NCBI RefSeq assembly: GCF_900143525.1
Contig: NZ_FREZ01000007.1
Coordinates: 124,001 to 188,000 of the forward strand
Origin: Ruegeria sp. Alg231-54
Lineage (GTDB): Bacteria; Pseudomonadota; Alphaproteobacteria; Rhodobacterales; Rhodobacteraceae
Length of the DNA: 64,000 nt
Reading direction: 5' to 3'
This document shows, piece by piece, positions 52,834-63,960 of this stretch (positions within the stretch are counted from its first letter, which is position 1; each line of letters begins with the position of its first letter). The notes under the pieces were generated by a model that worked only from the letters and a program-made list of their open reading frames with translations, did no database searches and was not told the origin of the DNA. A program made the translations under genes and the position numbers.

Positions 52834-54849
52834 ATGACCAACCCGATCCTGTCCGCCTGGACCACTCCATTTGAAATCGCGCCATTTGCCGAGATTTCGG
52901 ATGATGATTTTGCGCCTGCATTGGACAAGGCGATGGCCGCCCACAACGTGCAGATCGACGCGATTGCCAACAAATCCGACCCAGCCAGTTTTGCAAATAC
53001 AATCGAGGCACTTGAGGCGGCTGGAGAGCAGATGGACAAGGTTCTGTCTGTCTTTTTCACCGTTGCAGGTGCCGACAGCAACCCGGCGCGGGAAGAACTG
53101 CAACGCGCATTCTCACCAAAACTCTCGGCGCATTTTTCGGGGATTTCGTCAAACAAGGCGCTGTTTCGGCGAGTTGCGGACCTGTGGGTGCGCAAGGATC
53201 AGCTTGACCTGACCGATGAACAGGCCCGCGTTCTGATGCTGACCCATCGCGGTTTTGTGCGCGCTGGTTCGGCTTTGGAAGGCAACGATGACACCCGCAT
53301 GCAAGAGATCAAGTCGCGCCTTGCCACGCTGGGGACGTCCTTCACTCAAAACCTTTTGGCGGACGAGCGCGAATGGTTCATGAACCTGACCGAGAATGAT
53401 CTGGAAGGTTTGCCGGGTTTCGTCGTGGATGCAGCCCGCGCTGCCGGGGAAGAGAAGGGTACTGATGGTCCTGTCGTCACTCTGTCGCGGTCGCTGATTG
53501 TACCGTTCCTGCAATTCTCGCCGCGCCGCGATCTGCGTGAGAAAGCGTATCGGGCCTGGACCGCGCGTGGTGCCAATGGGGGTGAAACGGACAACCGCGA
53601 GATTGCGGCTGAAATCCTGAACTTGCGCGAAGAACGTGCCAAGCTATTGGGATATTCCAGTTTCGCGGACTACAAACTGGAAACCGAAATGGCCCGAACG
53701 CCGGACCGCGTTCGCGATCTGCTGATGCAGGTTTGGGGGCCGGCAAAGGCAAGGGCTGACGCCGACGCCGAAACCTTGACCGCGATGATGCAGGAAGATG
53801 GCATCAACGGTCCGCTCGAGGCGTGGGACTGGCGCTACTACGCCGAAAAGCGCCGCAAGGCTGAACATGATTTGGATGAAGCTGCGCTGAAGCCGTACTT
53901 GCAGCTGGATCGTATGATCGAGGCGGCCTTTTCCTGCGCCAACCGGCTGTTCGGGCTGGAGTTTGCCCCGCTGAACGTGCCGCTTTATCACTCCGATTGC
54001 CGGGCTTGGGACGTAACACGCGACGGGCAGCATATCGCTGTCTTCATCGGTGACTACTTCGCGCGGGGTTCCAAACGATCGGGCGCATGGTGCAGCGCCA
54101 TGCGGAGCCAGGCAAAGTTCCCCAAGGTGCAAGCCCCCGTCGTGATCAACGTTTGCAACTTCGCCAAGGGCGACCCGGCGCTGCTGTCTTATGACGATGC
54201 GCGCACGCTTTTCCACGAGTTCGGTCACGCATTGCATCAGATGTTGTCCAACGTGACCTATGAAAGCATCTCTGGCACCAGCGTCGCGCGTGACTTCGTA
54301 GAGCTTCCCAGCCAGCTTTATGAACACTGGCTGGAGGTGCCCGAAGTACTGGCCGAATTTGCGACCCATGCCGAAACTGGTGAACCGATGCCGCAAGATA
54401 TGCTTGAGAAGGTTCTGAAGGCCGCGAATTTCGACCAGGGGTTCCAGACCGTGGAATATGTAGCCTCAGCCTTGGTCGATCTCGCGTTCCATGATGGCGC
54501 GGCACAATCTGATCCGATGGCGAAACAGGCCGAGGTACTGGCCGGTATCGGTATGCCAAAAGCCATTGGTATGCGCCATGCGACACCGCATTTTGCGCAT
54601 GTCTTCGCGGGCGACGGCTATAGTTCTGGCTACTACAGCTACATGTGGTCTGAGGTCATGGATGCAGACGCATTTGCTGCATTCGAAGAAGCTGGCGGAG
54701 CCTTTGATGCGGAACGGGCCAAAGCGCTTGAGGACAATATTCTGTCCACAGGCGGGTCCCGCGAAGCCGAAGACCTGTATCTTGCGTTCCGCGGACGTTT
54801 GCCAGGGGTTGAAGCGCTGTTGAAAGGCCGCGGGCTAGTCGCGGCCTGA
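52834..54849 (+). CDS. M3 family metallopeptidase (oligopeptidase A / Dcp-like)
   Basis: A 671-residue cytoplasmic zinc peptidase. The HEXXH motif is HEFGH at residues 461-465 within TLFHEFGHALHQML; the third-ligand region follows at about 490 (GTSVARDFVELPSQLYEHW, Glu). GDGYSSGYYSYMWSEVMDAD is the C-terminal M3 signature. It degrades short peptides, including signal-peptide fragments in E. coli. The start behind AAAGGAG is clear. It converges with ghrA. Confidence 0.93.
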   Translation: MTNPILSAWTTPFEIAPFAEISDDDFAPALDKAMAAHNVQIDAIANKSDPASFANTIEALEAAGEQMDKVLSVFFTVAGADSNPAREELQRAFSPKLSAHFSGISSNKALFRRVADLWVRKDQLDLTDEQARVLMLTHRGFVRAGSALEGNDDTRMQEIKSRLATLGTSFTQNLLADEREWFMNLTENDLEGLPGFVVDAARAAGEEKGTDGPVVTLSRSLIVPFLQFSPRRDLREKAYRAWTARGANGGETDNREIAAEILNLREERAKLLGYSSFADYKLETEMARTPDRVRDLLMQVWGPAKARADADAETLTAMMQEDGINGPLEAWDWRYYAEKRRKAEHDLDEAALKPYLQLDRMIEAAFSCANRLFGLEFAPLNVPLYHSDCRAWDVTRDGQHIAVFIGDYFARGSKRSGAWCSAMRSQAKFPKVQAPVVINVCNFAKGDPALLSYDDARTLFHEFGHALHQMLSNVTYESISGTSVARDFVELPSQLYEHWLEVPEVLAEFATHAETGEPMPQDMLEKVLKAANFDQGFQTVEYVASALVDLAFHDGAAQSDPMAKQAEVLAGIGMPKAIGMRHATPHFAHVFAGDGYSSGYYSYMWSEVMDADAFAAFEEAGGAFDAERAKALEDNILSTGGSREAEDLYLAFRGRLPGVEALLKGRGLVAA

Positions 54850-54854
54850 CCGGA

Positions 54855-55787
54855 TCAGTAGCCCAGATGGCGGTCAACGAGGTGCAGGAAGGGCTTTCCT
54901 TCCTCGCCTCGGATAATGTTCTCACAGATCACCTGAGCTGCGGTCGCCGGGCGGGTTTCCGACGCGATATGCGGCGTGACGGTCACATTGGCATGCGCCC
55001 AATACGGGTGTTCCGGCGGCAGGGGTTCCACGCGGAATACGTCTAACGTGGCGTGGGCAATGTGTCCTGAATCCAGTGCGGCCAGCAACGCGTCGTCTTC
55101 GATCAATGGACCGCGACCGGGATTGATGATCCGAGCGCCTTTGGGCAGCAAGGCCAAAGTGTCCGCATTCAGCGCGTTTTCCGTTGCGGGGGTGTCGGGC
55201 AGCAACAGGACAACGATCTCGGCACTGGACAACGCGGCGCGCAGACCTTCAACGCCATGCAGGCACGTTACCCCAGGGATATCCTTTGCGGTTCTGCTCC
55301 AACCGGTCACTTTAAAATTCAGCGCGGCAAGCGCGGTTGCTGCGGCTTCTCCCAATGCACCAAGGCCCAGCACGTACACGTTCCGCTCACTGGCAAGCGG
55401 CGGGGCGTCGGGCGTCCACTCGCCGTCCTGCACGGTGATATAGCGGTCCATGCCCAAGTGATAGCGCAGCACGTGGCCGACGACCCATTCCGTCATGCCA
55501 TGCATCAGCCCGTGGTCCACCATCCGCGCCAACGGCACGGTCAGCGTTTCGTTGCCCGCGATTTTTTCAACACCTGCCCAAAGACTCAGAACCGCCTTCA
55601 AACGTGTATAGGGTGAAAAATCCAGCAACCCGCTTGTCGGTGCATAGACAACATAGTCGACCTGATCAGGCTCAAACTCGGTTGCCAGACGGAAATCCAG
55701 ACCGGTTTCGGACAACCCTTTTGTTAGCAGAGGTTCATATACGGGCCATTGTTCAGGGCGCGCGGAAAACAGGATGTTGACGGGCAT
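54855..55787 (-). CDS. ghrA: Glyoxylate/hydroxypyruvate reductase A
   Basis: A 310-residue D-2-hydroxyacid dehydrogenase. VLGLGALGEAAATALAALNF is the NAD(P) loop. The catalytic Arg, Glu and His are in NPGRGPLIED, LDVFRVEPLPPEHP and TPHIASE. SLWAGVEKI matches the GhrA active-site loop. It reduces glyoxylate and hydroxypyruvate. Glyoxylate is a product of the ethylmalonyl-CoA pathway, so a metabolic link is possible, but the gene is not clustered with that pathway. Confidence 0.88.
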   Translation of the reverse strand: MPVNILFSARPEQWPVYEPLLTKGLSETGLDFRLATEFEPDQVDYVVYAPTSGLLDFSPYTRLKAVLSLWAGVEKIAGNETLTVPLARMVDHGLMHGMTEWVVGHVLRYHLGMDRYITVQDGEWTPDAPPLASERNVYVLGLGALGEAAATALAALNFKVTGWSRTAKDIPGVTCLHGVEGLRAALSSAEIVVLLLPDTPATENALNADTLALLPKGARIINPGRGPLIEDDALLAALDSGHIAHATLDVFRVEPLPPEHPYWAHANVTVTPHIASETRPATAAQVICENIIRGEEGKPFLHLVDRHLGY

Positions 55788-55802
55788 GAAGGGCCTTTCA
55801 AT

Positions 55803-56942
55803 TCAGCGGGGGCGGTGAATATGCGCGCTTTGAACAATGCCGAAGGCGGCCATCAGAACCAGCATGGCGGACCCGCCGTAGCTGACCATTGGCAGGGGCA
55901 CGCCTACAACCGGTGCAAGGCCCATGACCATGGACATGTTGACTGCAAAGAACAGGAAGAAGTTGAGCGCAACCCCCAAGGTGACCAGGGATGAGAACCG
56001 GTCCTTTGTCGCCAAAGCCGTGACCATGCAGAAGATGATAATCAGGGCGTAAAGGGTCAGTAAAGTGATGCCTCCGACAAACCCGAATTCCTCGGCGAGC
56101 GTGGTAAAGATGAAGTCCGTGTGCTTTTCGGGCAGGAAGTTCAGGCGCGACTGTGTCCCTTGCATGAACCCGCGCCCGTTCCAGCCGCCTGACCCCAGCG
56201 CGATTTTCGACTGGGTAATGTGATAGCCTGCACCCAGCGGATCGGTGGAGGGATCAAGGAAAGTGTCTATTCGGCGGAACTGATAATCCTTGAGCAACTG
56301 CCACTCGGTGCCCCGACTGTTGAACACGGTCGCAATCAAGCCGACCACCGCCGCGATAACGGCGGCGAAATAAGCCCAGTGCACACCAGCTAGGAACATC
56401 AGTCCCCCGCCTGCGGCCAACAACAGGATCGAGGTGCCCAGATCGGGTTGTTTCAGAACCATAGCCGTAGGGATCAGGATCAGGATGACCGGAATAAGCA
56501 CCCAGAGCGGTCGCGATGTCTTATGAGACGGCAACCAATCGTAGTAGGCAGCCAGAACCATGACCAGCGCAATCTTCATGACTTCGGAAGGCTGGAGCCT
56601 CATGAAACCAAGGTCGATCCAACGCTGCGCACCCATGCCGATGGTGCCAAAGAGTTCCACAAATATCAGCAGAACGATCGAGCCGAGATAGGCCAAGACG
56701 GACATGTTGCGCCAGAACCAGATCGGTACCAACGCGATGATGAACATAACGGTCAGTCCCAGTCCGAACCGCTCAATCTGGGGTTCGGCCCAGGGCATCC
56801 AGGACCCGCCCGCGACCGAATACAGCATCAGGAATCCGGCGCTGGCGACGCTGATCAGCAACAAAGTCAGCGGCCAGTTCATATAGAGGAATTTGCGAAA
56901 CCCTGTTGGCGTGGATTTGACGGCGTACTCAAGATAGCTCAT
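55803..56942 (-). CDS. rodA: Peptidoglycan glycosyltransferase RodA (SEDS family)
   Basis: A 379-residue SEDS protein with about ten helices. QPDLGTSILLLAAGGGLMFLAG carries the key aspartate; LNFLPEKHTDFIFTTLAEEFG and GLAPVVGVPLPMVSYGGSAML are SEDS signatures. RodA polymerises lipid II during cell elongation with PBP2. Its start overlaps the mrdA stop by 4 bases. It is the last gene of mreBCD-mrdA-rodA. Confidence 0.96.
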   Translation of the reverse strand: MSYLEYAVKSTPTGFRKFLYMNWPLTLLLISVASAGFLMLYSVAGGSWMPWAEPQIERFGLGLTVMFIIALVPIWFWRNMSVLAYLGSIVLLIFVELFGTIGMGAQRWIDLGFMRLQPSEVMKIALVMVLAAYYDWLPSHKTSRPLWVLIPVILILIPTAMVLKQPDLGTSILLLAAGGGLMFLAGVHWAYFAAVIAAVVGLIATVFNSRGTEWQLLKDYQFRRIDTFLDPSTDPLGAGYHITQSKIALGSGGWNGRGFMQGTQSRLNFLPEKHTDFIFTTLAEEFGFVGGITLLTLYALIIIFCMVTALATKDRFSSLVTLGVALNFFLFFAVNMSMVMGLAPVVGVPLPMVSYGGSAMLVLMAAFGIVQSAHIHRPR

Positions 56943-58888
56943 GCGCGGTCCTTTTCATCAGGTCGCGCTTTGGGGCGGCGGTCGCCCTCAAGCCGTTTTT
57001 GTTGTTCCTTGATGCGGTCACGATCTGCAACCGGATAAGCCTCAAGCGGTGGGGTGCCGTTGTACAGAGCCTGCAGCATGATGTCCCGCGCGACCGGGGC
57101 CGCTGCCTTGGATCCGCCACCGCCGTGTTCCACCACTACTGCCACGGCGTATTTCGGATTGTCGTACGGCGCATAGCTGACGAACAGCGCGTGGTCGCGC
57201 CGTTCCCACGGCAGGTCTTCGTTGCGGATTACGCCAGCCGCGCGTTCGGCCTTGGTGATGTTGCGCACCTGGCTGGTCCCTGTCTTACCGGCCATGCGGA
57301 ATTCATCATTGATGATGCGGCTGCGATAGGCGGTGCCGGCCCTGTCGTTTGAGACCGAGAACATCGCTTTGCGCACCTGATTCAGGTTGTACGGATTGAC
57401 GTCCAGCGGCTCACCCGCGCCTGATGGTTCCTCGACGCCATTGACGGACCTCACCAGACGGGGCGTCACGGCCCGGCCCGTGGCGATCCTTGCCGTCATG
57501 ACTGCAAGCTGAAGGGGCGAGGCCAGCATGAACCCTTGCCCGATCGAGGCATTCGCCGTGTCGCCTACCAGCCAGCCTTCGCCATGGACCCGCTCTTTCC
57601 ATTTCTGGTTGGGCGCCAAACCGGCAGCGACAGCTGACATCGGGATGTCGTGTTTGACGCCCAGTCCGAACTTGCGCGCCATTTCCGAGATTTTGTCGAT
57701 GCCGGTACGCACCGCGACATCGTAATAGTAGACGTCGCAGCTGCGCTTTAGTGACAAGTTAAGATCCACTGTCCCATGCCCGCCGCGCTTCCAGCAGTGG
57801 AAGCGGCGGCTACCGACCTTCAGGTGCCCTGGGCAATAGACGGTGTTGCCGGGGCTAACCACTCCGGCCTCAAGCGCGGCAAGAGCGGTGATCATCTTGA
57901 AGGTCGAACCCGGCGGGTAGGTGCCTTGAACCGTCTTGTTGGCCAGCGGGCGGTAGTTATTTTCAGTCAATGCCCGGTAATCCGCGACCGATATCCCGCG
58001 CACGAACAGGTTCGGGTCGAAACTGGGGGCAGAACTGATGGCCCGGATATCCCCGGTTTCGCAGTCGATGACGACGGCAGCCGCGCTTTCACCGGCCAAG
58101 CGCGCCTGGGCGTATTGCTGCAGATCCGCATCAACGGACAATTGCAGATCGGCCCCGGCCTCGCCTTCTTGCCGGTCAAGCTCGCGCATGATGCGGCCTG
58201 TGGCGTTGACCTCGACACGTTTTGCGCCGGCTTTCCCGCGCAGGGTGATTTCCTGTTTGGACTCCAGTCCGACCTTGCCGATTTGGAACCGGGGGATACG
58301 CAACACCGGTTCGGGATCTTCGATCAGGCTGAGGTCATAGTCACTGACCGGCCCGACATAACCAACTACATGAGCGAAATCCTCGTAGCGGGGATACTGA
58401 CGGGCCATGCCCACTTCGGGCGTAACGCCAGGTAGGGCGGGCGCATTGACAGCGACCTTGGAGATATCCTCCCACGTGACCTGATCGGCCAGCGTGACTG
58501 GCAGGAACGGAGCAGAGCGACGCATCTCGGTCTTGGCGCGATTAATCTCTTCCTGAGTCAGCGGGATAAGTTCTGAAAGTTTGGCGATGACTTTGTCGAC
58601 GTCGCCCGCATCTTCACGGACCATAACAATACGATAGGACTGCGTGTTTTGTCCGATGATCTGGCCGTTGCGGTCATAGATGCGCCCGCGCGTTGGCGGG
58701 ATCAGACGAATGTTGATCCGGTTTTCTTCGGCCAGCAGGCGGTACTCGTCAGCCTGATCCACTTGCATAAAGCGCATTCGCGCTGCCAGGCCACCGATAA
58801 ACGCAGTCTGCAACCCACCCAGGATCAACGCGCGGCGCGGTAGGCGTTTGTAGGCCAGTCCTTGCGCTTTGGGATTCCGTTGTTTCAT
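56939..58888 (-). CDS. mrdA: Penicillin-binding protein 2
   Basis: A 649-residue class B PBP from the ATG at 58888. It has one N-terminal helix, a dimerisation domain (IPPTRGRIYDRNGQIIGQN) and the transpeptidase domain. The catalytic serine is in YPPGSTFKM, the SxN-type motif is SLKRSCD and the KTG motif is AGKTGTSQV. It cross-links peptidoglycan for lateral-wall growth with RodA and MreBCD. A longer upstream reading is mreD in another frame. Starts and stops overlap mreD and rodA by 4 bases. Confidence 0.96.
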   Translation of the reverse strand: MKQRNPKAQGLAYKRLPRRALILGGLQTAFIGGLAARMRFMQVDQADEYRLLAEENRINIRLIPPTRGRIYDRNGQIIGQNTQSYRIVMVREDAGDVDKVIAKLSELIPLTQEEINRAKTEMRRSAPFLPVTLADQVTWEDISKVAVNAPALPGVTPEVGMARQYPRYEDFAHVVGYVGPVSDYDLSLIEDPEPVLRIPRFQIGKVGLESKQEITLRGKAGAKRVEVNATGRIMRELDRQEGEAGADLQLSVDADLQQYAQARLAGESAAAVVIDCETGDIRAISSAPSFDPNLFVRGISVADYRALTENNYRPLANKTVQGTYPPGSTFKMITALAALEAGVVSPGNTVYCPGHLKVGSRRFHCWKRGGHGTVDLNLSLKRSCDVYYYDVAVRTGIDKISEMARKFGLGVKHDIPMSAVAAGLAPNQKWKERVHGEGWLVGDTANASIGQGFMLASPLQLAVMTARIATGRAVTPRLVRSVNGVEEPSGAGEPLDVNPYNLNQVRKAMFSVSNDRAGTAYRSRIINDEFRMAGKTGTSQVRNITKAERAAGVIRNEDLPWERRDHALFVSYAPYDNPKYAVAVVVEHGGGGSKAAAPVARDIMLQALYNGTPPLEAYPVADRDRIKEQQKRLEGDRRPKARPDEKDRA

Positions 58889-59421
58889 GCCCGGGCCCCT
58901 CTTGTGCCAGGGTCCGACACTGACACGCGCCGAACGCCAAGCACATTCTGGCTGAGAAGAACGACCAGAGGATAAACCGCAATTGTCAGAACCACTTGTA
59001 TCACCACAGGACCCAACGCTGCTTGCTGTACCGACAGAATAGCAAGAACAACGCGGTTCAAAATGAAAATTCCCGCAATCACCACAGCGGCCGTTGTCCA
59101 TTCAGCCATAAACCCGGCGTCGCGCATTCCGGGCGCGGCTGAGCGCAGATACGCCGATCCTAAAACCACAAGTGCTGCCAGCAGGCCCGGAGGTCGTTGC
59201 AGCAGCAAATCGGCCATCAGCATCACCGCAGCAACCAGAAAAATGGGAACGTATTCCGGTCGGCGAAGAACCCAGGCGAACGTTAACGCAATAAGCATGT
59301 CCGGAAACGGCCACCGGTCCGGTTGTGTATCCAGAGGCAGAAGATGCAGGAACATAATTAGTAACGCCAGAAACACGTACAAACAGCGTTTGAGCCAAAG
59401 ATGCGAGGTTTGCCTATCCAT
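58885..59421 (-). CDS. mreD: Rod shape-determining protein MreD
   Basis: A 178-residue membrane protein with about five helices (YVFLALLIMFLHLLPL at the start, VVIQVVLTIAVYPLVVLLSQ near the end). The sequence is weakly conserved, as usual for MreD. Identity rests on position between mreC and mrdA with overlaps of 8 and 4 bases. It is part of the elongasome scaffold. Confidence 0.9.
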   Translation of the reverse strand: MDRQTSHLWLKRCLYVFLALLIMFLHLLPLDTQPDRWPFPDMLIALTFAWVLRRPEYVPIFLVAAVMLMADLLLQRPPGLLAALVVLGSAYLRSAAPGMRDAGFMAEWTTAAVVIAGIFILNRVVLAILSVQQAALGPVVIQVVLTIAVYPLVVLLSQNVLGVRRVSVSDPGTRGARA

Positions 59422-60316
59422 CGCCGACCTCCGGCGGGGTCAGGGCGGCCTCGGGTTGCCGTGGACCCACGATGCCGCCCGGATCCGAGATCACCGGGGC
59501 CAAGTGGAAGCGCAGAACGCGAAGGAACTCTAGCCGTTCGAAATCTGCGGATAGACGCACCCGCAAACGCCCACCAGGGTCTTCGGTGATCTGCCCGATC
59601 AGCAGCCCTCCGGGGAACACGCCGCCATCACCCGAGGTTACCACGCGGTCGCCCGGACGTACCAGTTCGCGGTTTTCCAGAAACTCCACCGATGGGGATT
59701 GGGTATTGTCGCCGGTGATCAGGGCGGTTTGGCCAGACGGTTGAATTGTGGCCGGTATAGCGCTGGATGCATCTGTCATCAGGATGACACGCGCGGTGTC
59801 GGGGCCAACGCCCGAGATGCGGCCGACCACGCCAATCCCGTCCATGGTGGCCCAGCCGTCCCTGATCCCGTCTCTCTCACCCACGTTCAGCAGGACCGAC
59901 TGGCGGAAGGGCGAGCCGCTATCGGCCATGACCACCCCGGTGATATAGGTCAGGCGCGGATCAAGACGCACATTGTTCAGATCCAATAGGCGGGCATTTT
60001 CCTGTTCCAGCTGTAGCGCGGCCTCTTTCCAGGCACGCATGATACGCAATTCGCTGCGCAATTCCTGGTTCTGATCACTCAGTCGTTGATAACTTTGGAA
60101 ATCGCGCACCAGATTGACGGCAGCGGTGACCGGAACCATGGCCCATTCCATCGACGGCACAACACTGTCCACGACCTGTGCGCGAAACCGTTCCACACGC
60201 GGGCTGTCGATCCGCCAGATCAGAAAGATGCCTAGCAGACACAACACAACAATCCCCAGCAGCAGGCGGCGCAAGGGGGTTGTGTATTCATCGCGCTGTG
60301 ATCGGTCTTTTGCCAC
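59414..60316 (-). CDS. mreC: Rod shape-determining protein MreC
   Basis: A 300-residue bitopic protein: short cytoplasmic tail, one helix (LLLGIVVLCLLGIFLIW), a coiled coil (SYQRLSDQNQELRSELRIMRA) and a periplasmic beta domain with VVMADSGSPFRQSVLLNVGE and GDRVVTSGDGGVFPGGLLIG. The start is a GTG at 60316 close behind AAGGAG. MreC links MreB to PBP2. A 59-bp gap with a weak hairpin (60347-60364) separates it from mreB. Confidence 0.94.
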   Translation of the reverse strand: MAKDRSQRDEYTTPLRRLLLGIVVLCLLGIFLIWRIDSPRVERFRAQVVDSVVPSMEWAMVPVTAAVNLVRDFQSYQRLSDQNQELRSELRIMRAWKEAALQLEQENARLLDLNNVRLDPRLTYITGVVMADSGSPFRQSVLLNVGERDGIRDGWATMDGIGVVGRISGVGPDTARVILMTDASSAIPATIQPSGQTALITGDNTQSPSVEFLENRELVRPGDRVVTSGDGGVFPGGLLIGQITEDPGGRLRVRLSADFERLEFLRVLRFHLAPVISDPGGIVGPRQPEAALTPPEVGDG

Positions 60317-60375
60317 AGGACTCCTTCCCGTGCTGCTCGTGCCGAATTTACCCTATGTGGTAAAGGGTGCGCGCC

Positions 60376-61443
<1,068 letters not shown>

Positions 61444-61577
61444 TCAGTTTTCTACTGCCCGCGACTCGACGGTTCCGGGACGGATGACTTATAGGGTGCC
61501 AACTCGCCCGGTAAAAGGGCTGATTCCGCGACAATCAGCACCTTTCCGCCTTAATTGCAGGGACTTTAGAAGGCATC

Positions 61578-62369
61578 ATGCTCTCATATCAACATATTTA
61601 CCACGCAGGTAACCTTGCGGACGTCCATAAGCACGCAATTTTGGCAGAAACGTTGGCCTATCTGACCCAAAAAGACAAACCGCTGAGCTACATCGAAACC
61701 CATTCGGGGCGGGGGTTGTACCAGTTGGACTCGGATCAAGCCGTTCAGACCGGTGAAGCAGCTGTGGGAATTGAACGTGCGTTGACTGAAGGCTGGTTTG
61801 ACGCCGACCATCCCCTGAGCAGGGCCATTGTCGCTGTGCATGATCGGTATGGCAAAACGGCGTATCCGGGGTCGCCCTTGATCGCGGCGAACCTGCTGCG
61901 TCCGCAGGACAAGATGCATCTTGCTGAATTGCATCCGCAGGAATACCGGGCGCTGTCTGACGCCATGATCACGACCGGGGCCCGGACCTATAGGCAGGAT
62001 GGCTTTGAACTGGCCCAATCTCTGCTGCCGCCAACGCCGCGCCGTGGCGTTTTGCTGATTGATCCAAGTTATGAGGTCAAATCCGATTATGACAGACTGC
62101 CCGGCATCATCGCATCGCTGAATCGGAAATGGAATGTGGGTGTGATCGCGCTGTGGTATCCGATACTGGCCAATGGACGGCATCAGGCCATGCGCGACGC
62201 TTTGGCGAAACGGGATTTCGCCAAGGTTCTGCACCACGAGGTCCACTTTCCGGCCGCGCGTGAAGGGCACGGTATGGTTGGATCGGGAATGTTTGTAGTG
62301 AACGCGCCCTATGGTCTGAACGAGTGCGCCGAAACGTTGGACGGCCTGTTCGGCAAACTGCGCGGATGA
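61578..62369 (+). CDS. rlmJ: 23S rRNA (adenine2030-N6)-methyltransferase
   Basis: A 263-residue protein with the RlmJ opening MLSYQHIYHAGNLADVHKHA, the SAM-linked segment SYIETHSGRGLYQLDS and the catalytic (D/N)PP(Y/F)-type motif LLIDPSYEVKSDY, in which Ser replaces the second proline. It methylates A2030 of 23S rRNA; in E. coli it also helps use of extracellular DNA. Single gene, divergent from mreB. Confidence 0.93.
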   Translation: MLSYQHIYHAGNLADVHKHAILAETLAYLTQKDKPLSYIETHSGRGLYQLDSDQAVQTGEAAVGIERALTEGWFDADHPLSRAIVAVHDRYGKTAYPGSPLIAANLLRPQDKMHLAELHPQEYRALSDAMITTGARTYRQDGFELAQSLLPPTPRRGVLLIDPSYEVKSDYDRLPGIIASLNRKWNVGVIALWYPILANGRHQAMRDALAKRDFAKVLHHEVHFPAAREGHGMVGSGMFVVNAPYGLNECAETLDGLFGKLRG

Positions 62370-62545
62370 GCAATCAGTGATCACATGGGGTTTTCCCAAA
62401 GTATGCCACGCAGGAGAAAAATCTGCTGTGACAGCAATGGACTTGCAGGAGAAACCGTTTTTTCACCGCCGGGACCTTGATTTCCGGCGGTGATCTCGTA
62501 AATAAACTGTCATGCATGACAATAAGCGGGAATCGGATTGCTTCG

Positions 62546-63444
62546 ATGGACTTCCTAAGCCGCCATATCAGTGACTTTCATCTGAATTACTGGGAAACCT
62601 TGATTGACGATTGGTTCTTCGTTTTCGCCATGGCCTTTCTGGCCTTCGAATTGATCCGATACGCAGTCGTCAAAAAGCTGAACTGGCAGATGATGGGTGA
62701 CACCGTCACCAATTTCATTACGCTCGTTTTCTTTATCAGTATCAGCTTTGTTCTGTTGGCTGGTTTCTATATCGGGCCTATGTCTGGGCTTCGCAATTTG
62801 CCGTGTTCGATATTCCGACAACATGGGCTTCGTTCATCATCGTGCTGATCCTTGCAGACCTGGCCTATTACTGGGAGCATCGGATTCTGCACCGGATCAA
62901 CTTCCTCTGGGCAACGCATTCGGTTCACCATAGCTCTCCCTTCTTCAATATATCAGTGGCTTATCGCCATGGTCCGCTGGATGGCTTCTGGCCGTTGTTT
63001 TTCCACTTGCCGCTTGTGCTTTTGGGGTTCAACCCATTCATGGTGCTGGTCGCGGAACTGCTGGTGCAGCTGTATCAGACGGCCCTGCATACCGAAGTTA
63101 TCAAAAAGCTGTGGCGCCCGATTGAATACATCTTCAACACGCCGTCGCATCACCGCGTTCACCATGGATCAAACCCGAAATACCTGGACAAGAACTATGC
63201 CGGGATTCTGATCATCTGGGACCGCATGTTCGGAACGTTCGAGGAAGAAAAGGAAGAGGTGGTCTATGGCCTCGTCAAACCGATCGACTCGATCAATCCC
63301 TTCGTCGCCTTCCTTCACGGCTTTGCCCGCCTGTTCAAGGATGTCCGGAACATGCCGGGGTTCGGCAACAAGCTGGGTGTTTTCTTCGGACCTCCGGGCT
63401 GGCAGCCAAAGAACGGTCGTAAACAGAGTAAACCCGCTAAGTAA
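62546..63444 (+). pseudogene. Sterol desaturase/fatty-acid hydroxylase family gene, frameshifted
   Basis: The N-terminal third is read in one frame from the ATG at 62546 (MDFLSRHISDFHLNYWETLI) through LLAGFYI near 62773. The remainder is in another frame, resuming as AYVWASQFAVFDIP from 62776. One missing base at about 62773-62776 explains it; repaired, the protein would be about 299 residues. The di-iron histidine boxes are all downstream: HRILH, HSVHH and HHRVHH. Such membrane oxygenases hydroxylate or desaturate lipids. It may be a true pseudogene or a sequence error; a 213-residue product could start at the GTG at 62803. Confidence 0.8.
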
Positions 63445-63462
63445 GGCGTAGGAGCGCAAAAG

Positions 63463-63960
63463 ATGCCAAACAACACACAACGCATCGTGGCGGCCATCGT
63501 GACGGCAGGTCTGTTTGTCGGAGGCGCCTGGGTCGCCTCGGGGTTCACCACAGATATTGACCAAGCAGCGGCTTCCACCACAGGGACCTCGCAAGACAAG
63601 GGTCTGACCGTCAATCTGCACGGTGCGCGGAGCACCAAGGGCAACGTGATTGTCATGGCCTTTGACCAGGCGACAGCCTTCGACAACATGGATTACACCA
63701 AAGCTGCTGGTTATCTTGAAGCACCAGCGTCCGAGGACCCGCTCCGCTTCGACTTTCACGACCTCGACAGCGGGTATTTTGCTGTTATCGCGTTTCACGA
63801 CGAAAACGGGGATTATGATCTGAACTATGACGCGAACTTCATACCAACTGAAGGGTATGCAGTATCGGGGCTGAACGATCTCAACGACACGCCGGTGTAT
63901 GACTACTCGTTGATCGGGACAGAAAAGCCAGCAGATCTGACCTTGTTCTATTGGCCGTAA
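63463..63960 (+). CDS. DUF2141 family secreted protein
   Basis: A 165-residue protein with an N-terminal signal or anchor (IVAAIVTAGLFVGGAWVASG) and a DUF2141 domain: LTVNLHGARSTKGNVIVMAF, then DSGYFAVIAFHDENGDYDLN and FIPTEGYAVSG. These beta-rich periplasmic proteins are of unknown function. The DENGDYDLNYD stretch could bind calcium. It lies 18 bp behind the sterol-desaturase gene and is probably cotranscribed. The last 40 bases of the window hold nothing recognisable. Confidence 0.85.
   Translation: MPNNTQRIVAAIVTAGLFVGGAWVASGFTTDIDQAAASTTGTSQDKGLTVNLHGARSTKGNVIVMAFDQATAFDNMDYTKAAGYLEAPASEDPLRFDFHDLDSGYFAVIAFHDENGDYDLNYDANFIPTEGYAVSGLNDLNDTPVYDYSLIGTEKPADLTLFYWP

Noticed and set aside
62376-62385. 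AGTGATCACA downstream of rlmJ
   Set aside because: One imperfect, unpaired site not positioned at an obvious promoter.
62464-62492. 9-bp hairpin CACCGCCGG/CCGGCGGTG as terminator of rlmJ
   Set aside because: The T-run precedes rather than follows the stem on the plus strand, and the minus strand would have A residues after it; it could still be an mRNA structure, but I cannot call a terminator.
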